This document shows positions 25,873 through 32,235 of a DNA stretch of 64,000 nt, in pieces (position 1 is the first letter of the stretch; the number at the start of each line of letters is the position of its first letter). The stretch spans positions 36,107,063-36,171,062 of the forward strand of contig OZ029918.1 in NCBI GenBank assembly GCA_964023275.1, given 5' to 3'. The notes under the pieces were generated by a model, which had not been told where the DNA came from, did not search any database, and worked only from the letters and a program-made list of their open reading frames with translations. This DNA comes from Norana najaformis. Lineage: Eukaryota; Annelida; Clitellata; Crassiclitellata; Hormogastridae. Made by a program: the position numbers and the translations under genes.

Positions 25873-28099
25873 CATAAACACATACATAAATACACATAGA
25901 TATGCAGACATAAACACATATATACATACACACATATATGCAAACATGCCTCTAAACCTCTGAAGCATCAGCATTCAGTTCACCATCAGTCTTCATGCTC
26001 CACAGCTCATGCCATCAGAGCTTAGTGAAGAAGAGGAGGGGGTACTGGGTTCAAAGGTCAGCCTCCTCAGTTCAGATGAAAATAAAACAATAGCAATAAT
26101 ATTCAAGCCAAACTGTCGGCTCCCATGGCAACCGGGTGGCTATATTTTGAACCAAACGAAAATAAAAACCCCTTTGAAGGGGTAAGGGCAGGAATGCAAG
26201 ATGAATATCGGACAAAACGGCAAGTTAGCTAAATAGAAAATCAATCTCGTGAAGATATATCTAATCTAATCTAATTAGGAAACTTCTAAAGCGCCGTTAT
26301 CCTAATTCACAAGACATCAATCGATGGTCACCTTTGAGCAAGGGCCGCAATCCAAAAACAATCCACTGGACCAAAATATACTCGAGATCTGTGAGGCTCC
26401 CTAGACTGGAAGAGAGGCCATGAAAGACAAGCTATACGAAAAAGCTGGGACTTCGGCCCAAACCTAAATGACACCCCCTCACCTGCTTGGTGAATAGAAA
26501 CAGGCAGTGAGTTTCAAAGTCTTGGACAAGTAACAGAACAAGACCAGGAACCCAGCACTTTGTTACCTTCGGGTACATCAAGAGTTAACACATCCAACGA
26601 GTGAGTGCAATAATTGTGAATTTGAGGGGTAATGAAAAACAAAGGGTAAGTTGGATGGCCAATGTATATTACTTTGTAAACTGTTAGTCCCCTGAGGCAG
26701 TTAGACAGCCTATAGAGGATAAGCAATTTGAAAAAGACGGGATTTCAGCCGAGACCTGAACAGCATCATAAAACCTGCAGAACGGACAGAAACAGGTTGA
26801 AAATTCTGAGAAGGCAGGTATTATATATTACTGATCAAGACCTACCACCTGGCAATGACTCAGCTCCGTGACCCAAAAACCATCATGCCAGGCCCATCCA
26901 GGTTGTAACTTTGCCTTGTAATTGAAATCGTAAACTCGAGATTTCTACAGTGCCCAAAGAAAACAAAAGGAAATAAAGTTGTGGGAACCTGCTTAGTCAC
27001 AGACACTCAGTCAAACCAAATCGACAGGTAGAGTCAGGTTCAGATCCAGGTCAAGAGCCAAAGGTCGGGCAGGCAGACAATCAGACTATCAGGGTGGGGG
27101 TGCCAGACGGCTACCGGGGAGGGGGTGTTGGTGTTCAGAACTGGAGCCGCCGGAGAGATAATCTGTATAAGAGGGAGTGTTCTCAGCCTTGTGCAGCGAT
27201 TGCAAGGGGTGAAGTTTCGGTAATTGTCCTAATTCTAGCAGGAATTTATTCCATGGAGTTGGAGCAGCTACGGCTATAGAGTGATTAACAAATTTTAAGG
27301 ATAAGGTGACAGGAGGGCGGAAAAGTACTAGGGCAGAAAAGCTGTGGGTTGAACCAAGTGGCTGGATTGTAAATAACTGAGGAAGACAGAAGGGTTGAGA
27401 GGACTGAAGTGTAATGTAAGTAAGGACACTGTCCTCCATTTCTTTGGGTGTTTTAAGCCAGGAAGTGATTTGAGAACAGGAGTGATGCTATGGTGTTTGT
27501 TTGCGGCTTTTAGTGACGGCATGAGTGACAGGATTCTGGGCAGGCAGAACGCAGTTTATTCTTGTGATGTGTCTGGCTTCTGTAACTTTTTTGTTGAAAC
27601 AATTTTCGAGCGATTGGAAACACATCAATGCTCGGCTGGCCTGTGTTACAGTTTACTTTTGCAACATCTGTCATTTATATGTAAACAAGTCTTGCTTCGC
27701 GCTGGACATGACCATAATTTTAGTTCTGCCAGAAAATATCGAACCTTGCAATTATCATGATAGCAGAATAAATAATCCCAATAGAACAATATGCAGCAAG
27801 TGAACCATAATATCTGATAATTATCACAATAGCAATAAGCAGTCACAATAGAACAACACAACACAACACAGTTATCCACAAAAACCAGCCATCATTACAA
27901 CAGAACAATATACAATCACAATAGAACATTGCACAGCACTGATCCAGCAATAAATGCAAATATCCAGCAATGTTGTATGTATGTATGCGTATATATATGT
28001 ATGTATGTTATGCATATATGTATGTATGTTATGTATGTATTGTATGTATATTATGTATGTATGTGTGTATGTATCTTTGTATGTATGTATCTTTGTATG

Positions 28100-28130
<31 letters not shown>

Positions 28131-28181
28131 GAATGTTTGTATGTATGCATGTATGTATGTATGTTTGTATGTATGTAAGAA

Positions 28182-28212
<31 letters not shown>

Positions 28213-28327
28213 TTGTATGTATGTATGTATGTTTGTATGTATGTATGTATGCTTGTATGTATGTAAGAATGTTTGTGTGTATGTATGTATGTATGTATGT
28301 TTGTATGTATGTATGTATGTTTGTATG

Positions 28328-28358
<31 letters not shown>

Positions 28359-30875
28359 GAATGTTTGTGTGTATGTATGTATGTATGTTTGTATGTATGT
28401 ATGTATGCATGTATCTGAATTTTTATAAAACACATTTTAGGCACCCCTCAAAAGCACTATGAAGATGGCTGCATAATAGATATAAACAAATGAGTCTTAA
28501 CAAGTGAAGAGAATGTTGCTTGTTGCGAATTAATGGGAAAATTTAGTCTCCTCGTTACAGGGCCGTAGCACCCTCTGTTCGGCCACCCATGATCTCTAGT
28601 TCGTCCCTCGCATGCAAACTGCTACCGCCCAGTTCAGAAGCTTTGCATGTGTCGTTCCCACCTGCTGGAACCGTTTCTCTCAAGATATTCGACTCGAGCT
28701 CCTCTCTTCCCCTCTCAGGGTTTCGCAGGCGCCTGAAGACTGTACTGTTTAACAGTGAGTTTACTCGTTTGGGTCAGGAGTGCCGCTGCTGAGTTTATTC
28801 TCTAAGAGTACTTTATAAATCTTAAATTACAATAACAACATATTACGAATGTCCTTGAGAAGATTGTTCCATAAAGAACGGCCTATACAAGGCAGTGCAC
28901 AATGTTGTTGAGCTAAACAGAACTTCTCCAAAAGCATAATCCCAAGGCTGAAACGTCACCCAACAGAAGCACGCGCATGATATCAGCAATCCACCGACAG
29001 GACACCATTTTATCCCATAACCAACAATTATCACATCAGAACAATGCAACACCAGTGATCCAAAACTCCGTCACTGCCTTTATTTAGTTAGTTCCAGTTC
29101 CATGCCTGGACAAAGGAGGAAGGCGACATCAACAGCGTTTGATGTCATAAGATGTCGTTAAACATTGGAACTACTATTACTACTAGCAGTGATCCAACAA
29201 TGATCCACAAATATCAATCAACAATCATAGTAGAAAAATACACAATAGCAGATCCAGCAATCACAATGTCTTCCCCGTAGTTTCATATCACACAAACCCA
29301 CCCTGCATACCGGTAACCTTACTTTACCAGACCATACTTTACTGTCATGTAAGGTCAGGAGAAATACCCAACGTTACCTAACCGAACCACACCTAAGTTA
29401 TAGGATACATGCACCTTACCAGCATCTGTTACGGCCAGAGCTCAAATTGGCACATGATTCTGGACAGATATGATTCTCAGAACTGCCTCATGATTCTGCA
29501 GCGTGTTTTGAATTTGAAGCATTTCCTTCTGTATTTCAAAGACCTGGCACATGATGCCCTATCACACGATCCTCTTCTTCAGTGTTTCTCATAGATGTCC
29601 TAAAAGGCGCTATATAAGTGTTCAGATACACTCGTACATACCAATTACCAGGTACATACATGCATGTCTGTACGAGTGCACGTATGTATGCAAGTGTGTA
29701 ACTATACTCGTATGTTATTACTGTATTTCTTAAGCGCCACTGTCTTATGACTTTGTATCAATCGATGGCGCTGAGCAAATTGTATGTGAAGGACTTGCTT
29801 AAGGTTCCTACATGGTAACCATCTGAGGGTAGGCTTTGAACCCGTACTCTGCCTGACAAGCTGAGTGCTCTAACCAATCAGCTACCACACCTCACAAATG
29901 CGTGCATTCATGTATTTTATGTACATATGTATGTATGTATGCATATATGTACATATGTATGTATTGATGGATGTATGTATGTATGTATGGGCAGATGTAT
30001 GTTTAGATGTATGGTATGTATGTAAGTATGTGTATATAAGTATGTATGTATGTATATATGTATGGATGGATGGATGTGTGTAAGAATGTATGTTTGTCTG
30101 TATTATTCGTGTACATGAATGAATCTATGACAACAATTACCTAACCAGGCCTATTAACCAGTTATGTGATCAAATAACTGTGTGGCAACTGACAGGATCA
30201 GACTGCGATTTTATAAGAAAATTCAAACTCGAATAAACCATAGAATTCATATGAATCAAGATGTCACACAGAAAGATGTCCCAAAGCCACCCAGATAATC
30301 ATACATTATAGTTGTCATCACGCATATGCTTTAAAATCTAATAGACCAGAGTTCCTCAAGCTTCCGGTACAGATTCAACCTCGCCTGGACAGACATCCAA
30401 TTATTCGGCCAATTAACTTGTAGTCGCTCGGTCGTTTGCGCCTCACTACCCTCGGCAAGAGGCAGGCTGCAAAATTCGTCATACCGCCTAAGGAAGGCAT
30501 GCAAAATATGCCGTTGTCACTTTCACTCCGTTACAGCGGTTGCAAAGGCTGGCCACACCAGTACATCAGTAAGTAAACAGGACATGATCGCGCGATTTGC
30601 AGTAACTCATCTTCCACCCCATCTCGTCACTTCCCCCGACTGTAATCTGACTCAAGGAAGTGAACAGGATGAAAACGTCGATCGCCTTAAATCTCGAACT
30701 TACACAAACTTCCAAAATCCAGCGTAGTGCAAATGACCACAACTCCAGGAAACAGCAAAGCCTAGTCCGAAAAAGGATTAGTAAATTAAATCTGATGTAA
30801 AATAACTAACCGTCCAAGATTCTGGTCGATATTAATCCGAACCCTTTGCAAGTGTTTCATGAACGAAGTATTCAT
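8034..30875 (-). CDS. ARHGAP44: BAR-RhoGAP protein, ARHGAP17/44 (RICH/nadrin) type, 16 coding exons
   Basis: Predicted GTPase-activating protein for Rho-family GTPases that couples a membrane-curving BAR domain to a RhoGAP domain, as in vertebrate ARHGAP17/44 and fly RhoGAP92B. Coding exons on the minus strand, 5' to 3': 30875-30811, 24395-24248, 22840-22764, 19445-19334, 18441-18365, 17456-17285, 16819-16738, 15627-15500, 14917-14870, 14270-14201, 12995-12911, 11861-11787, 11190-11074, 10478-10399, 9766-9619, 8694-8034. Every junction keeps frame; the total is 2145 nt, 714 residues plus TAG. BAR is about residues 1-240, RhoGAP about 265-450: arginine finger GLFR (R291), then [10 protein letters not shown] (about 332-341) and PNLLWP (about 409-414). 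The tail is rich in proline and PxxP. It is shorter than the human proteins (about 800-880 residues), and the C-terminal end MTRP is not an obvious PDZ ligand. One intron has a GC donor. Family assignment is strong; the choice between the two vertebrate paralogues is not meaningful. Alternative exons cannot be excluded. Confidence 0.93.
8760..8945. repeat. (ATTC)n repeat with GCATT interruptions
   Basis: Runs of CATTCATTCATT broken by CATAGCATT and CAGAGCATT, in the intron before the final BAR-RhoGAP exon. Confidence 0.9.
9350..9415. repeat. (CAGA)n microsatellite
   Basis: ACAGACAGACAG with interruptions. Confidence 0.9.
9619..9766 (-). CDS. ARHGAP44: ARHGAP17/44-like exon 15
   Basis: Begins [20 protein letters not shown], continuing the FFPG-EIEFNITG block of the vertebrate proteins, then becomes Asn/Ser-rich and ends GIVSSETT. 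Acceptor TTGATCAG|ATAT, donor ACCAC|GTAAGC. 148 nt, phase 1 to 2. The second half has no clear vertebrate match. Confidence 0.82.
10030..10340. repeat. Polypurine tract, (GGAAA)n-like
   Basis: About 300 bp of almost pure A/G on the plus strand (GGAAAGGAAAGGAATAGAAA), and thus polypyrimidine on the transcribed sense of the BAR-RhoGAP intron, about 60 bp past the donor of exon 14. The Phe/Ser/Leu-rich minus frames are artefacts. Confidence 0.92.
10399..10478 (-). CDS. ARHGAP44: ARHGAP17/44-like exon 14 (after the GAP domain)
   Basis: Encodes [20 protein letters not shown] then NYFFPG. It matches the VSLQIVGIIEPIIQHADWFFPG segment that follows the RhoGAP domain. Acceptor TTCTGTAG|ACCA, donor AGGAG|GTCAGT. 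80 nt, phase 2 to 1. The adjoining intron carries the polypurine tract. Confidence 0.88.
11074..11190 (-). CDS. ARHGAP44: ARHGAP17/44-like exon 13 (RhoGAP end)
   Basis: Encodes [20 protein letters not shown] then [18 protein letters not shown]. This matches YLIKFLSKLSEYQDVNKM...NMAIVLGPNLLWP closely and includes the GAP-conserved asparagine of PNLLW. Acceptor TGAATCAG|GTAC, donor ACAGG|GTAAGC. 117 nt, phase 2 to 2. Confidence 0.95.
11787..11861 (-). CDS. ARHGAP44: ARHGAP17/44-like exon 12 (RhoGAP)
   Basis: Encodes [20 protein letters not shown] then LQNL and part of an arginine codon. KLPKANxxNLR is conserved in RhoGAP domains. Acceptor CTTTTTAG|ACCT, donor CTAAG|GTTTAA (weak). 75 nt, phase 2 to 2. 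Confidence 0.92.
12190..12600 (-). mobile_element. Non-LTR retrotransposon 3' end (antisense to + strand)
   Basis: The minus strand reads [12 protein letters not shown]...[20 protein letters not shown] and then a GGGTCGGGAGCGCCCCTGTT tail ending in TACAAATC..TAAATTACA. The plus-strand copy at 28560-28840 shares [17 protein letters not shown] and the same tail. CR1/L2-like RT end. Confidence 0.7.
12911..12995 (-). CDS. ARHGAP44: ARHGAP17/44-like exon 11 (RhoGAP core)
   Basis: Encodes [20 protein letters not shown] and EWLQTLQ. [12 protein letters not shown] is the hallmark of RhoGAP domains. Acceptor TTCTTCTAG|GTAT, donor CAGAA|GTATGC. 85 nt, phase 1 in and 2 out. Reading on past the donor gives unrelated residues before a stop. 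Confidence 0.95.
13060..13145 (+). mobile_element. tRNA-headed SINE, family B
   Basis: GAGCGGCTAACACGTC (A-box-like), TTGGGTTTGAATCCTGGGCC (B-box), CTGCCACATGAAATCAACA. Shared with 16520-16620 and, inverted, 52060-52155. Confidence 0.65.
13325..13435. repeat. AAGGGTCA-type tandem repeat
   Basis: Short degenerate units AAGGGTCATAAGGATCAC, AAGGGTCACAAGTCAT and so on. Confidence 0.8.
13715..13965 (+). repeat. Retroposon tail plus (ATAC)n microsatellite
   Basis: CAAAGCACTTTATTAAGTGTCTAGATACATACATAC leads straight into ATAC-type repeats; same configuration as at 25262 and 29585. Confidence 0.75.
14201..14270 (-). CDS. ARHGAP44: ARHGAP17/44-like exon 10 (RhoGAP)
   Basis: Encodes [20 protein letters not shown] and VIA. 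It matches the AALDCCVVDVQEYSADPHAIAG position by length and by the D-x-H-x-I-A ending. Acceptor CATGCAG|GCGG, donor GCCA|GTAAGTG. 70 nt, ends in phase 1; the split codon A+GT gives serine with exon 11. Confidence 0.82.
14395..14700 (+). repeat. Retroposon tail plus (TATG)n repeats
   Basis: GGTTCATAAAAGGTGCTATA TAAATAAG followed by TATGTATG-type repeats in two blocks (14440-14475 and 14600-14700). Confidence 0.75.
14870..14917 (-). CDS. ARHGAP44: ARHGAP17/44-like exon 9 (RhoGAP arginine finger), GC donor
   Basis: A 48-nt exon encoding [17 protein letters not shown]291 in GLFR is the catalytic arginine finger of RhoGAP domains. Acceptor TTGCAG|GGT. The donor is AAG|GCAAGT, a textbook GC-type donor. 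The nearest GT, seven bases further on, would leave phase 1 and break the junction with exon 10, which starts in phase 0 with AAF, as human KLKKLK|AAL does. Confidence 0.9.
15195..15340. repeat. (GGTAA/GATAA)n repeat
   Basis: AAGGTAAGATAAGATAAGAT and related pentamers. It creates many GTAAG donor look-alikes in the plus sense. Confidence 0.9.
15500..15627 (-). CDS. ARHGAP44: ARHGAP17/44-like exon 8 (BAR-GAP linker, start of RhoGAP)
   Basis: Encodes [20 protein letters not shown] then [20 protein letters not shown] and AEE, matching the KPSFGKPLEEHL...REIAFPIEACVTMLLECGMQEE block. Acceptor TTCCTTTAG|AATTC; the later AG at TTCAG was rejected because it breaks the phase. Donor GAAGAG|GTACGTG. 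A 33-bp minisatellite starts about 30 bp upstream in the intron. Confidence 0.92.
15660..16300. repeat. 33-bp minisatellite, GGAT-rich
   Basis: About 15 copies of a 33-bp unit (GTGGATTGGATGGATGCGGT plus GGGTGGATGGATG), decaying to (GGAT)n at the right. The 11-codon period leaves both strands open, giving false ORFs of up to 228 codons. It starts about 30 bp from the acceptor of BAR-RhoGAP exon 8. Confidence 0.95.
16520..16625 (+). mobile_element. tRNA-headed SINE, family B
   Basis: CCAGGGTTCAAATCCCAGGC followed by CTGTCATGTGAAATCAACAC, matching 13060-13145. Confidence 0.6.
16738..16819 (-). CDS. ARHGAP44: ARHGAP17/44-like exon 7 (end of BAR)
   Basis: Encodes [20 protein letters not shown] then PQLKENI. 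It aligns with the LIEVQAEYHRKSLTLLQAVLPQIK segment that closes the BAR domain. Acceptor ACGTTAG|CTGG, donor ATTG|GTTAGA. 82 nt, phase 0 to 1. Confidence 0.93.
17080..17275. repeat. (GGAT)n microsatellite
   Basis: GATGGATGGATGAATGGATG with interruptions, ending 10 bp from the donor of BAR-RhoGAP exon 6. Confidence 0.95.
17285..17456 (-). CDS. ARHGAP44: ARHGAP17/44-like exon 6 (BAR)
   Basis: Encodes a helical stretch from [10 protein letters not shown] to [20 protein letters not shown] and [15 protein letters not shown]. The QLxxxMYxFVxKE signature is the most characteristic RICH-family BAR motif. Acceptor TTCCAG|TTAC, donor CAAGAG|GTGTGA. 172 nt, phase in 2, out 0. A GGAT microsatellite begins just past the donor side. 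Confidence 0.93.
17585..17862. repeat. 22-bp satellite-like array with 44-bp higher-order period
   Basis: Unit CGTAACACCATGATCATCAA AT, about 12 copies. The last half alternates AAATCG and CCAACCG, giving a 44-bp super-unit. Each unit contains the palindrome ATGATCAT. Confidence 0.93.
18365..18441 (-). CDS. ARHGAP44: ARHGAP17/44-like exon 5 (BAR)
   Basis: Encodes [20 protein letters not shown] then DSAKQR, matching the IPNIQKQRKHLAKLVLDMDS segment of human ARHGAP44. Acceptor AATTGAAG|GTTG, donor CAGCG|GTAAGC. 77 nt, ends in phase 2. Confidence 0.9.
18925..19300. repeat. Duplicated 50-bp unit and TATA-rich microsatellite
   Basis: ACACACCAATGCTCATTTGC plus TAATAACTCTTCACTTATGT occurs twice (18925-19015), then TATATA/ATACATA-rich sequence. 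Confidence 0.85.
19334..19445 (-). CDS. ARHGAP44: ARHGAP17/44-like exon 4 (BAR)
   Basis: Encodes [20 protein letters not shown] then [17 protein letters not shown], corresponding to the LCGETEDKLAQ...FELQVERDVIEPL segment. Acceptor TTTGTCTAG|ACAA, donor GAG|GTCAGA, which is a weak donor. Phase in 2, out 0. The shift to GAG|GTCATG eight bases on is less likely because it breaks the phase to exon 5. Confidence 0.82.
19555..19945 (-). repeat. (TATG)n higher-order repeat plus inverted retroposon tail
   Basis: Units such as GTATGAATATATTTATGTATG recur every 60-120 bp. The right end is GTATCTGGCTATTTATATAA, the reverse complement of the common retroposon tail. Confidence 0.88.
20695..20960. mobile_element. 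Head-to-head inverted pair of SINE family C
   Basis: The left arm (20700-20797, minus) and right arm (20803-20960, plus) share GAGCAATTGTGA, GACTTGCTCGAGGTCC, GGTTCGAACCCGTACTCT and AGTTATAAGCTGA in opposite orientation around a short centre CTGGGGAGAGCGC. The right arm ends CGCTTAATAAGTGCAGAAAT. Confidence 0.88.
21720..21910. other. GC-rich unexplained block
   Basis: A locally GC-rich stretch (AGCCAGCGCACTGGGGGGGA through GGCTGCGTGTAGTCAAG) in AT-rich intron. No tRNA, 5S or coding signature that I could defend. A small hairpin GCCCCATAAA/TTTATGGGGC lies nearby at 21573-21598. Confidence 0.35.
22228..22400 (+). mobile_element. SINE family C
   Basis: AACCAATTGGTTAGAGCGCT (A), ATGGGTTCAAGCCTCC (B), GATGGTTACTGTGTAGGG, CACTCACAATTGCTCAG, CACTTAATAAACTCAGAAAT. 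Confidence 0.82.
22420..22645 (+). mobile_element. SINE with CORE/MIR-like block
   Basis: GTGGTGTAGTGGTATGGTCT (A-box-like), GGTCACGGATTCAAATCTGC (B-box), then GTAGCGACCTTGGACAAGTT GCTCACCCACAACTG, which resembles the GACCTTGGGCAAGT segment of MIR/CORE-SINEs, then a unique body. Confidence 0.7.
22650..22738. repeat. (CCTTA)n repeat
   Basis: CCTTGCCTTACCTTACCTTG pentamer array, 26 bp from the end of BAR-RhoGAP exon 3. Confidence 0.95.
22764..22840 (-). CDS. ARHGAP44: ARHGAP17/44-like exon 3 (BAR)
   Basis: Encodes [20 protein letters not shown] and onward, aligned to the KKLPLTTLAQ block of the vertebrate BAR domain. Acceptor CTCCTGCAG|AAG, donor ACAGG|GTATGA. 77 nt, ends in phase 2; the first base of exon 4 completes a glycine codon. 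Confidence 0.85.
23005..23265. repeat. (ATTC)n/(GAAT)n repeat with ~60-bp super-unit
   Basis: CATTCATTCATTCAGAGCAG AATGAATGAA modules repeat five times. Local ATTC/GAAT inversion can form hairpins. Confidence 0.88.
23345..23425 (-). mobile_element. tRNA-like SINE head
   Basis: The minus strand contains GTAGTGAGTTCAAATTCCTG (B-box-like) preceded by TTAATGCCAGCCC. Body not identified. Confidence 0.4.
23545..23800 (+). mobile_element. tRNA-headed SINE, family A
   Basis: GTTCAGTGGTCAGTGTGCTG, CAGAGGTTCAAAACCACGCC, ACGAGTACATTGACTGTACA, GGGAAGATCAGAGAGTGAGG, CATATGCCGAGACCGAG, CGCTAACACTTCCATCCC. Immediately followed by a LINE end. Confidence 0.82.
23800..24170 (+). mobile_element. CR1/L2-like LINE reverse-transcriptase C-terminus
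   Basis: Encodes [40 protein letters not shown] and [20 protein letters not shown] ... [11 protein letters not shown], the usual ending of CR1/L2 reverse transcriptases (xAxxWNxLPxxLR... FKxxLKTxLF). The tail CTTTACAAATTTACAATTAC ends in ATTAC repeats. It joins SINE family A directly, so SINE A may borrow this 3' end. Confidence 0.78.
24248..24395 (-). CDS. ARHGAP44: ARHGAP17/44-like exon 2 (BAR)
   Basis: Encodes [20 protein letters not shown] and onward to DVEKRL. The AEKxEVLSE motif is diagnostic of the RICH BAR domain. Acceptor CCAG|GGCC, donor CTG|GTAAGAC. 148 nt, enters in phase 2 and leaves in phase 0. The exon sits 6.4 kb downstream of exon 1. Confidence 0.92.
24425..24560. repeat. 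AAGGTA-type short repeat
   Basis: Degenerate ATAAGGTAAAATTAAAGTAAGG units beside BAR-RhoGAP exon 2. Confidence 0.6.
24875..24955. repeat. Tandem TTATACAGCC units
   Basis: TTATACAGCCTTATAGCC / TTATAACCTTATACAGAACAA duplicated in tandem. Confidence 0.8.
25262..25960 (+). repeat. Retroposon tail plus ~630-bp (ATAC/ACAT)n microsatellite
   Basis: TTTGTGAGGTTCTTAAAAGA TGCTATATAAATAGCCAGATAC runs directly into CATACATACAT. Longer super-units (ATAAATACACATAGATATGC, about 110-140 bp) are repeated at the right end. The Cys/Tyr/Val-rich minus frames are artefacts. Confidence 0.95.
26255..26800 (-). mobile_element. CR1/L2-like LINE reverse-transcriptase C-terminus, decayed
   Basis: The minus strand, in shifting frames, reads [20 protein letters not shown], then [17 protein letters not shown] and a GCGC tail (TAGAAGTTTCCTAATTAG). 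A pseudogenised RT end inside the first BAR-RhoGAP intron. Confidence 0.7.
27090..27540 (-). mobile_element. CR1/L2-like LINE reverse-transcriptase C-terminus, frameshifted
   Basis: [19 protein letters not shown] in one frame continues as [37 protein letters not shown] in another. The [13 protein letters not shown]...SVAAPxxWN pattern identifies the RT end. Confidence 0.75.
27975..28440 (-). repeat. (TGTA)n microsatellite plus inverted retroposon tail
   Basis: About 430 bp of TGTATGTATGTT units with an AAGAATGTTTGT super-unit. The right end GTATCTGAATTTTTATAAAA CACATTTTAGGCACC is an inverted retroposon tail. Long open frames on both strands are artefacts. Confidence 0.95.
28560..28840 (+). 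mobile_element. Non-LTR retrotransposon 3' end
   Basis: Encodes [20 protein letters not shown] then [20 protein letters not shown], with tail TACTTTATAAATCTTAAATT ACAATAACAA. Sister of the inverted copy at 12190-12600. Confidence 0.72.
29585..29660 (+). repeat. Retroposon tail plus ATAC-like microsatellite
   Basis: GATGTCCTAAAAGGCGCTAT ATAAGTGTTCAGATACACTCG. Confidence 0.65.
29745..29890 (-). mobile_element. SINE family C
   Basis: Minus-strand copy: GCTGAGCAAATTGTATGTGA, GGACTTGCTTAAGGTTCC, TTTGAACCCGTACTCTGCC, CTCTAACCAATCAGCTACCA (inverted A box). Confidence 0.82.
29915..30100. repeat. (GTAT/GGAT)n microsatellite
   Basis: ATGTATGTATGTATGCATAT and GGATGGATGGATG. Confidence 0.92.
30811..30875 (-). 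CDS. ARHGAP44: ARHGAP17/44-like coding exon 1 (start of BAR domain)
   Basis: Encodes [21 protein letters not shown] and two bases of an arginine codon. It corresponds to the amphipathic N-terminus of vertebrate RICH proteins (MKKQFNRMRQLANQTVGR region). Donor GGACG|GTTAGT; the split codon CG+G joins exon 2 as [10 protein letters not shown], which matches the family. Two in-frame ATGs exist (30875 and 30860); the second gives the better match to family length. The 5' UTR extends upstream, end unknown. Confidence 0.85.
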
Positions 30876-31289
30876 AGTCGCGGTGGTGGTGAATGTAGTC
30901 GAGACACAGAAAATCGTCTAAACAAACGTCATCTCAGAACATCCTAGGATTTGCCAAAAAGGCAACCGATTACTCTAAACAGGAAACGTTCATGCAACCA
31001 TTATCCCAACCACAACTTTGCAGCAACTCCCTGCGAAGACTGAAGGACGTCATTTTCTCCGCAGACTACATATTCGTGTAGAGAAATCAAAGACTTATTG
31101 GTGTATAGCGCCACGCAGCAATTGACTAAAACGTTTCAACACGCCGTAGAAGCAACACTTCAGATGCAGGTGCTTGAATTTCGCTAATACATTGTTTTCG
31201 ATGTTTTTTGAGCTTAGTCAGGTTTTAAAAATACTAAAATCTTTCTTGATATTTGCATATTTGTATTTTGTTGTAAAAATAACTTGTAC

Positions 31290-31720
31290 TAAATGCATAA
31301 CGACGATCCATGCACTACATTGCACCTAAACTCTGGAACGATCTCCCTCCTGAATTTCACAAATTCTCAGTTCCTCTATCTTTTCCGTCGTTCAACCATC
31401 ATCATCTCTGTCAAGCCCTTCTCTATTACTCCTCAGGTGTTCCATTCAAAACTGAAGTCTCGCCTTTTCAAGAAATCCCATTAGCCCACCCTGATCCGTC
31501 GAATCCGCTGCCTTCGCATTTCTCTCAGCTTAGACACAACCCACCCTAACAGCTCCTTTCCCCTCCTCTCTCTGGTCTTCTGGCAACCGGACTTAGTTCT
31601 TGGCATGGCATCTTTGGACAACCCCAGTGACTTGACGCAGCGCTCGTGAATAAGCTGGTGCCCTGAGCTTAGCTTTCAAGTAGGGCTTCGATTACGACGA
31701 GGCAAATTCAGATCATGGCT
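31290..31720 (+). mobile_element. LINE reverse-transcriptase C-terminus and 3' UTR
   Basis: MHYIAPKLWNDLPPEFHKF, then a frame change to VFHSKLKSRLFKKSH, then CGCTCGTGAATAAGCTGGTG CCCTGAGCTTAGCTTT. APKLWNxLPxxxxxF...FKxxLKxxLF is the CR1/L2 ending. Confidence 0.75.
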
Positions 31721-31839
31721 GAACGCCAGATGACGTAATGAGAAAGCACATGTCGTCTGCACGCAATACGTCATTTGTGTTTATGTGACAACCGGCTCAA
31801 TAATTATCCTTGATCCGTTGGGTGCCTCCATAGACATCG

Positions 31840-32235
31840 TGAATATTAATGTTCATGATATCTATGGGTGCTTCTGACAGCTATTCCTCTAATAGTGGTA
31901 CTGTTACATTCAGTAATATTATCGTAAGGTTGACATCAGTGGCCCTGGCAGCTGGAAGTCTCATTAAACCGGCGTTTATTCACAGTTCTATTGCTGGTCC
32001 TTCAATTTGGAACTCTCTATCTCTTCATGTTCGCAACTCTCTTATCGAGACTATCTTTCGCTCTAAATTGAAAACTTACTTCTTCCAGTGTGTTTTATGG
32101 TGGTTAATATCTCCTGTTCCCGGGCTTCAACACTGTACGGGAGTAGTTTTCAAATTACAGTTTTATTGTAGGCCTGTTGTACTTCAAACATTGGTCGCTA
32201 CTACTGATACCATGATACAAACGATCTAATGGTGC
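31840..32235 (+). mobile_element. LINE reverse-transcriptase C-terminus
   Basis: KPAFIHSSIAGPSIWNSLSL HVRNSLIETIFRSKLKTYFF: a second, independent CR1/L2-like end in the same orientation. Confidence 0.78.

Noticed and set aside
25285..25974. Three overlapping Cys/Tyr/Val-rich minus frames of 145-229 codons
   Set aside because: Translation of an ATAC microsatellite; period artefact.
27872..28462. Open frames of 98-190 codons on both strands, His/Thr/Tyr or Cys/Met/Val-rich
   Set aside because: Translation of a TGTA microsatellite.
31849..32229. 126-codon ORF upstream of the zinc-finger gene as its first coding exon or a BTB exon
   Set aside because: Sequence is a CR1/L2 reverse-transcriptase C-terminus; no BTB motif and no matching donor.
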